Of a stretch of DNA of 64,000 nucleotides, positions 59,981-64,000 are shown piece after piece; position 1 is the first letter of the stretch; every line of letters starts with the position of its first letter. The notes under the pieces are model-generated. The model saw nothing but the letters and a program-made list of their open reading frames with translations. It was not told where the DNA came from and searched no databases. The stretch is from Bacillus sp. NTK074B (GTDB taxonomy: Bacteria > Bacillota > Bacilli > Bacillales > Bacillaceae_B): contig NZ_JAFKOH010000009.1 in the NCBI RefSeq assembly GCF_017303375.1, forward strand, positions 124,001 through 188,000, in the 5' to 3' direction. The position numbers and the translations under genes were made by a program.

Positions 59981-61942
59981 TCACGCCTCCCTCTTATACG
60001 GATTTTCAGTCTTTTCGATTTCTTCCACACTTACATAATAGCCTTCATCCTGTTTGTGGGACATCATAGAACGGAATGCCATGCATCCGAAGATCCCGAC
60101 AAGTGCAGCAATGGCCATCCAGAACAGTTCAAACACTAAACCAAATCCTGCAACAAAGAACAGTGCGGACATGATGAAAGGTGTCCCTGCATTACTTGGC
60201 ATATGAATCGGTTGGTATTCAAAGTTATCAGGAATCATTTTTCTTCCTTCTCGCTTCATATCATAAAATGCATCATGACTCTTCACTTCAGGTACATGTG
60301 CAAAGTTGTAGTGAGGGGGAATTGCTGAACTTGTTGCCCATTCCAGCGTACGTCCATCCCACGCGTCACCTGTTGTTTCTCTCTCGGCAAAACGATAGCT
60401 GTAATAGATACCATAAACGAGCACCATGAATCCTACTCCCATTCCGAAAGCTCCGACAGAAGAGATCATATTCAATGCTGTCCAGCCATCTTCAGGACCG
60501 TACGTGTATACACGCCTTGGCATACCTGCAAATCCTAATACAAACTGCGGTAAGAAACAAAGATTGAATCCGATGGAGAATAACCAGAAAGCCCATCGTC
60601 CAATTCGTTCATTCATCTTATGACCGAACATCTTAGGGTACCAGTAGGCAAGTCCTGCGAAGCAGGCGAACACAACACCGGCAATCAATGTGTAATGGAA
60701 GTGAGCAACCAGGAAGTAGTTATTATGATATTGGAAGTCAGCCGCAGCCATTCCAAGCATCACTCCTGTCACCCCACCAATAAGGAATGTAGGGATGAAC
60801 GCTACTGACCATAACATCGGTACAGTAAATTCGATTTTACCCTTGAACAGAGTACCCAACCAGTTGAATATCTTGATCCCCGTCGGTATGGCAATGGCCA
60901 TCGTTGAAATCGAGAATACGCTGTTCACTGCTGCGCTTCCACCCATTGTAAAGAAGTGATGGACCCACACAACGAAACTTAATCCGGAAATCGCTACTAG
61001 TGAGATAATCATAGATTTATAGCCAAATAGTGTTTTTCTTGCAAATGTCGCAATGATTTCCGAAAAAATACCGAAAGCCGGCAATATAACGATATATACC
61101 TCCGGGTGTCCCCAGAGCCAGAAGAGGTTTGACCATAGCATCGGGTTACCGCCATCTGTAAGTGTAAAGAAGTGGGAACCGAATAAACGGTCAAATGTCA
61201 TCAATGCTAATGTGACAGTCAAAATCGGGAAAGCGAATACGATAATGAATGCCGTGATCAACGTTGTCCATGTGAACATCGGCATGCGAAGAAGCGTCAT
61301 GCCAGGTGCGCGCATCTTAATGATGGTGACGACAAAGTTGATACCCGTCAGTAACGTACCGATACCCGATATCTGTAAGCCCAGCAGGTAATAGTTGATA
61401 CCCGGTCCAGGACTACCTTCAATGGCAAGAGGTGCGTAGTTCGTCCAACCTGCATTCGGTGATCCCCCGAATACGAATGAAATATTGAAAAGGATCGCCC
61501 CGAACATGAATGACCAGAAGCTTAAGTTATTCAAATAAGGAAATGCTACGTCCCTTGCACCGATTTGCAAAGGAACGACAACATTCATCAATCCAAGTAA
61601 GAACGGCATCGCCATGAACAGGATCATGATCGTACCGTGAGTCGTAAAGATTTCATTGTAGTGCTCGGATGTCAAAAATGAATTATCCGGCACCGTCAAT
61701 TGTGCCCTCATCAAGAGTGCATCTACCCCTCCGCGGAAGAGCATGACAAGTGCGGCCAGGATATACATAATCCCGATTTTTTTATGATCAACGCTTGTGA
61801 TCCAATCGTTCCACAACCATTTCCACTTTTTAAAGTAAGTGAGGACTGCAACGATTCCGATTACGGTGAAGGCGATCGAAATGTTGGCTCCTATGATCAA
61901 CGGATCGTTGAGGATCAAATTATCCTTAATAAACTCAAACAT
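59981..61942 (-). CDS. qoxB: Quinol oxidase subunit I (heme aa3 / CuB)
   Basis: A 653-residue catalytic subunit with about 14-15 helices. The heme and copper ligands are visible: [20 protein letters not shown] (low-spin heme His), [20 protein letters not shown] (CuB His crosslinked to Tyr, and the proton-channel Glu), [10 protein letters not shown] (two CuB His) and [15 protein letters not shown] (high-spin and low-spin heme His). It reduces oxygen to water with electrons from menaquinol and pumps protons. GAGGAGG lies before the ATG. Second gene of qoxABCD. Confidence 0.95.
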   Translation of the reverse strand: MFEFIKDNLILNDPLIIGANISIAFTVIGIVAVLTYFKKWKWLWNDWITSVDHKKIGIMYILAALVMLFRGGVDALLMRAQLTVPDNSFLTSEHYNEIFTTHGTIMILFMAMPFLLGLMNVVVPLQIGARDVAFPYLNNLSFWSFMFGAILFNISFVFGGSPNAGWTNYAPLAIEGSPGPGINYYLLGLQISGIGTLLTGINFVVTIIKMRAPGMTLLRMPMFTWTTLITAFIIVFAFPILTVTLALMTFDRLFGSHFFTLTDGGNPMLWSNLFWLWGHPEVYIVILPAFGIFSEIIATFARKTLFGYKSMIISLVAISGLSFVVWVHHFFTMGGSAAVNSVFSISTMAIAIPTGIKIFNWLGTLFKGKIEFTVPMLWSVAFIPTFLIGGVTGVMLGMAAADFQYHNNYFLVAHFHYTLIAGVVFACFAGLAYWYPKMFGHKMNERIGRWAFWLFSIGFNLCFLPQFVLGFAGMPRRVYTYGPEDGWTALNMISSVGAFGMGVGFMVLVYGIYYSYRFAERETTGDAWDGRTLEWATSSAIPPHYNFAHVPEVKSHDAFYDMKREGRKMIPDNFEYQPIHMPSNAGTPFIMSALFFVAGFGLVFELFWMAIAALVGIFGCMAFRSMMSHKQDEGYYVSVEEIEKTENPYKREA

Positions 61943-61958
61943 TTAAATTCCTCCTCTC

Positions 61959-62972
61959 TTAGTGCTCATGACTGCCATGATCTTCATGGTCGCCTTCTTT
62001 TTTCTTGCTATCTTGGTCCATGTCTTCATGACCTTCCATGTCCATATGCTCGTGACTGGACATAGCATCTTTATCTGCCCCGTCAATCGTAGTATCAAGC
62101 CCATACTTCTGGCGGATCGCCATGGCATACTCTGAATTCTTACCATGATCGACGAATGCTAAGTGAGTAGATGAAAAAGTCATCTTATCAACCGTTTCAG
62201 GAAGCATCAGTTTTTCATACGTATCTTCCGTCAATTTTGGTTCGTTCGATTGAGCATCTTTTACCCATTCTTCATATTTGCCTTGTTTCATGGCAACAAA
62301 ATCAAACGTCTGGTGCGTCATTCCTTCACCTGTGAAATTTGAATTCCTTCCATCATACGTACCCGGTTCATCAGCCTGCAAATATAAATCATTGACCATA
62401 CCAGGCATTCCATAAATCTGCCCGCCGATTTGCGGTACCCAGAATGAAGCCATGGAGTCTGCCGCTGTTACTTTAAATAGAATCGGGTGATCTTCAGGAA
62501 CATTCACATAGTTGACCGTTTCAATTCCTTCTTCAGGATAGCTGAAGATCCATTTCCAATCGACTGCCGTCGCGTGGATGACGATCGGATCCTTATGAGA
62601 AGTCGCTTCCGGCGCGTCCCTTAATTCATAAAGGGCCTTTGTATTGGGAATGGATAATGCGATGACGATCAGGACGGGAATGAGTGTCCAAATGATCTCA
62701 AGGAATGTACTTCCGTGCATATCCGGCTTGTAGTCACTATTCTTCTTGCTGCTTCGATACTTCAACAAGATAATCGTAAAAAAACCAAGAACAACAACCA
62801 TAATGGCAATCATATAGTATATCGATAACATAATCAGATCTTTTTGGACGGCTCCGACCGGTCCTTTGGGATCAAGGATGATTAACTCGCTATCGGTACT
62901 GAATATAATGATGAAAAATAACGAAATAAGACTTATTAAAACAATTAAATACGGTTTGAATTTATTAAACAA
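61959..62972 (-). CDS. qoxA: Quinol oxidase subunit II
   Basis: A 337-residue protein: N-terminal helix (residues 7-26), second helix about 48-70, then a cupredoxin-like domain (HATAVDWKWIFSYPEEG, ADSMASFWVPQIGGQIYGMP). The CuA cysteines of cytochrome c oxidases are absent, so the donor is quinol. The lipobox cysteine of B. subtilis QoxA is missing (IIFSTDSELI instead of a GC pair). The last 40 residues are rich in His, Met and Asp (HEHMDMEGHEDMD). The start is TTG 62972, 6 bases after GGTGA. First gene of the operon. Confidence 0.92.
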   Translation of the reverse strand: MFNKFKPYLIVLISLISLFFIIIFSTDSELIILDPKGPVGAVQKDLIMLSIYYMIAIMVVVLGFFTIILLKYRSSKKNSDYKPDMHGSTFLEIIWTLIPVLIVIALSIPNTKALYELRDAPEATSHKDPIVIHATAVDWKWIFSYPEEGIETVNYVNVPEDHPILFKVTAADSMASFWVPQIGGQIYGMPGMVNDLYLQADEPGTYDGRNSNFTGEGMTHQTFDFVAMKQGKYEEWVKDAQSNEPKLTEDTYEKLMLPETVDKMTFSSTHLAFVDHGKNSEYAMAIRQKYGLDTTIDGADKDAMSSHEHMDMEGHEDMDQDSKKKEGDHEDHGSHEH

Positions 62973-63346
62973 AAGAAATCACCTTCCTTTATGTAGAATT
63001 TACTCTCGTAGACCTATACTATCAAATTCTCTAAACACGTACCCTTCATAACTGCATTTTTAAACAGATTTTCGAAATTTCGACGCATTTTATTCACAGA
63101 ACGGTAACAATGTTGGAAAGAATTGCTCTAGGGACAAAAAAATAACTCTCAACGTTATCTGAGAATAACGTTGAGAGCGTTTTATAGGTTGATTATTTAG
63201 AATATTAATAATCATCACTCATGAAATGTGAGAAGATCTTAAATTTTTTTCTGATTAGCATTATGCTAATAAAACATTCTTTATATATATATCTGTATCC
63301 TCATGAACGTTTTATTCCTCTCTTGTGGTAAATACTAATGATTGAT
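62973..63346. other. Intergenic region upstream of qox
   Basis: No gene is seen. The qox promoter should lie within about 62990-63110 on the minus strand, but I cannot fix -35 and -10. A strong hairpin is present at 63147-63177 (see terminator). The remaining part is AT-rich. Confidence 0.4.
63140..63177 (-). terminator. Terminator upstream of qox, probably for the multicopper oxidase gene
   Basis: CTCTCAACGTTAT and ATAACGTTGAGAG form a perfect 13-bp stem and seven T follow two bases later on the minus strand. The oxidase stop codon is 170 bases away. Confidence 0.75.
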
Positions 63347-64000
63347 TCAGTTAGGCTGATTCTCCTCTTGTCCGCCTAACTCAAACGGGGAATATACTCC
63401 TTCATAATCAACGATCGTCACCATTCCCCTGGCAGCATGATTGTTATCATGGCAATGGAATAACCATTCTCCCACATTATCGGCTTTAAAATAAATCACG
63501 TATTCCTCGCCTGGTTTCACATGAATCAAGTCTTTGACTATTGGTCTTTCAAATTCTTTTCCGTTCTTGGATTCCACCTGGAAACGATGACCATGAAGGT
63601 GCATGGGATGATTCATCCTGCCTTTATTTCTTAATGTGACTTTTACGATGTCCCCTTCTTGCACCTTGATAGGCGGTGTATCGGGAAAGGTCTTATCGTT
63701 AATTTGAAAGGACATGCCTTCTCCCATTGACATGCCCATGCTTAGATCCATGTCATAGGTAACATCGGGGTCAGGGGTTTTGTCGAAAATTAGTTCTTCA
63801 CTCCCATATGAAATTCCTTTCGCAGTACCTGCTTCCCCTGCAAGTGACGCTTCTTGATCGGAATGAGTCTCATTCGAAACAACTGGCAGAATCATGTCTT
63901 CTGCGTGGTCTATATTCTGTTCCTGACCAATGAATACCGTATCTTGATCGGGCTTCGTAAATGCCACATCCACTCTTTCGCCAGGGGCAATTTCCAGAAC
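63347..64000 (-). CDS. Multicopper oxidase, C-terminal part (cut by window edge)
   Basis: At least 218 residues of the C-terminal half; the frame stays open to the window edge. Copper-binding motifs HPMHLHGHRF and HCHDNNHAARGM supply type 1, 2 and 3 ligands. SMGMSMGEGM is a methionine-rich stretch like those near copper in CueO-type enzymes. LEIAPGERVDVAF at the edge continues the cupredoxin domain. It oxidizes phenols, Cu(I) or Mn(II) with oxygen. A gap of 374 bases separates it from qox. Confidence 0.85.
   Translation of the reverse strand, partial: VLEIAPGERVDVAFTKPDQDTVFIGQEQNIDHAEDMILPVVSNETHSDQEASLAGEAGTAKGISYGSEELIFDKTPDPDVTYDMDLSMGMSMGEGMSFQINDKTFPDTPPIKVQEGDIVKVTLRNKGRMNHPMHLHGHRFQVESKNGKEFERPIVKDLIHVKPGEEYVIYFKADNVGEWLFHCHDNNHAARGMVTIVDYEGVYSPFELGGQEENQPN

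Overview
The window reads as chromosomal DNA of an aerobic, endospore-forming low-GC Gram-positive bacterium of the Bacillaceae. The evidence is strong AGGAGG-type ribosome sites, spore genes (GerA/B/C germinant receptor, SspH, CotF-type coat proteins), an aa3 quinol oxidase, OhrR/Ohr, CatE/CatR, YkuD, and Bacillus-type Fur, PhoP and CcpA sites. Gene order near the left edge (fadM, yusN-like, yusU, yusV) matches the yus region of Bacillus subtilis with the middle removed. I see no rRNA, tRNA, prophage, complete insertion sequence or CRISPR array. The genus cannot be fixed from the sequence alone; a marine or soil Bacillus relative such as Rossellomorea would fit.

Layout. 0-1.3 kb: end of proline dehydrogenase and two small coat proteins. 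1.5-6.6 kb: a Fur-controlled siderophore uptake locus (reductase, ATPase, two permeases, divergent binding lipoprotein). 6.7-10.5 kb: gerA-type germinant receptor operon. 10.5-16.7 kb: oxidoreductase, thioredoxin, lipase-like hydrolase, three small genes including sspH, Pho-controlled alkaline phosphatase, DDAH-like hydrolase. 16.8-23.9 kb: acyl-CoA ligase, DEAD-box helicase, Fe-alcohol dehydrogenase, LysR/FMN-reductase pair. 24-26.8 kb: first NERD nuclease-like gene with a 21-bp repeat array, then ohrR/ohr. 26.9-31 kb: a five-gene operon for a DM13 protein, a two-component system, a membrane-anchored MsrA-MsrB fusion and a Crp-type regulator. 31-42 kb: flavin monooxygenase, catE/catR, second NERD gene with a 20-bp repeat array, two MFS exporters, MarR and HxlR regulators. 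42-51 kb: neutral protease, diguanylate cyclase, DoxX, a second guanidino-group enzyme with an amino-acid permease, LysE, CotF, L,D-transpeptidase. 51-58 kb: aspartokinase, homoserine dehydrogenase under a SAM riboswitch, DUF2254, aspartase. 59-63 kb: qoxABCD. Right edge: C-terminal part of a multicopper oxidase.

The most unusual signals are the helically phased short repeat arrays. There are three arrays with exact periods of 21, 21 and 20 bp. Two of them lie directly upstream of the two NERD-domain genes, whose proteins have identically placed PD-(D/E)xK residues and a first zinc-ribbon cysteine pair. This is the best candidate for an undescribed system. Second is the DM13/two-component/MsrAB/Crp operon, which looks like a self-regulated repair system for oxidized methionine at the cell surface. 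Several dispersed hairpin repeats also recur inside the window.
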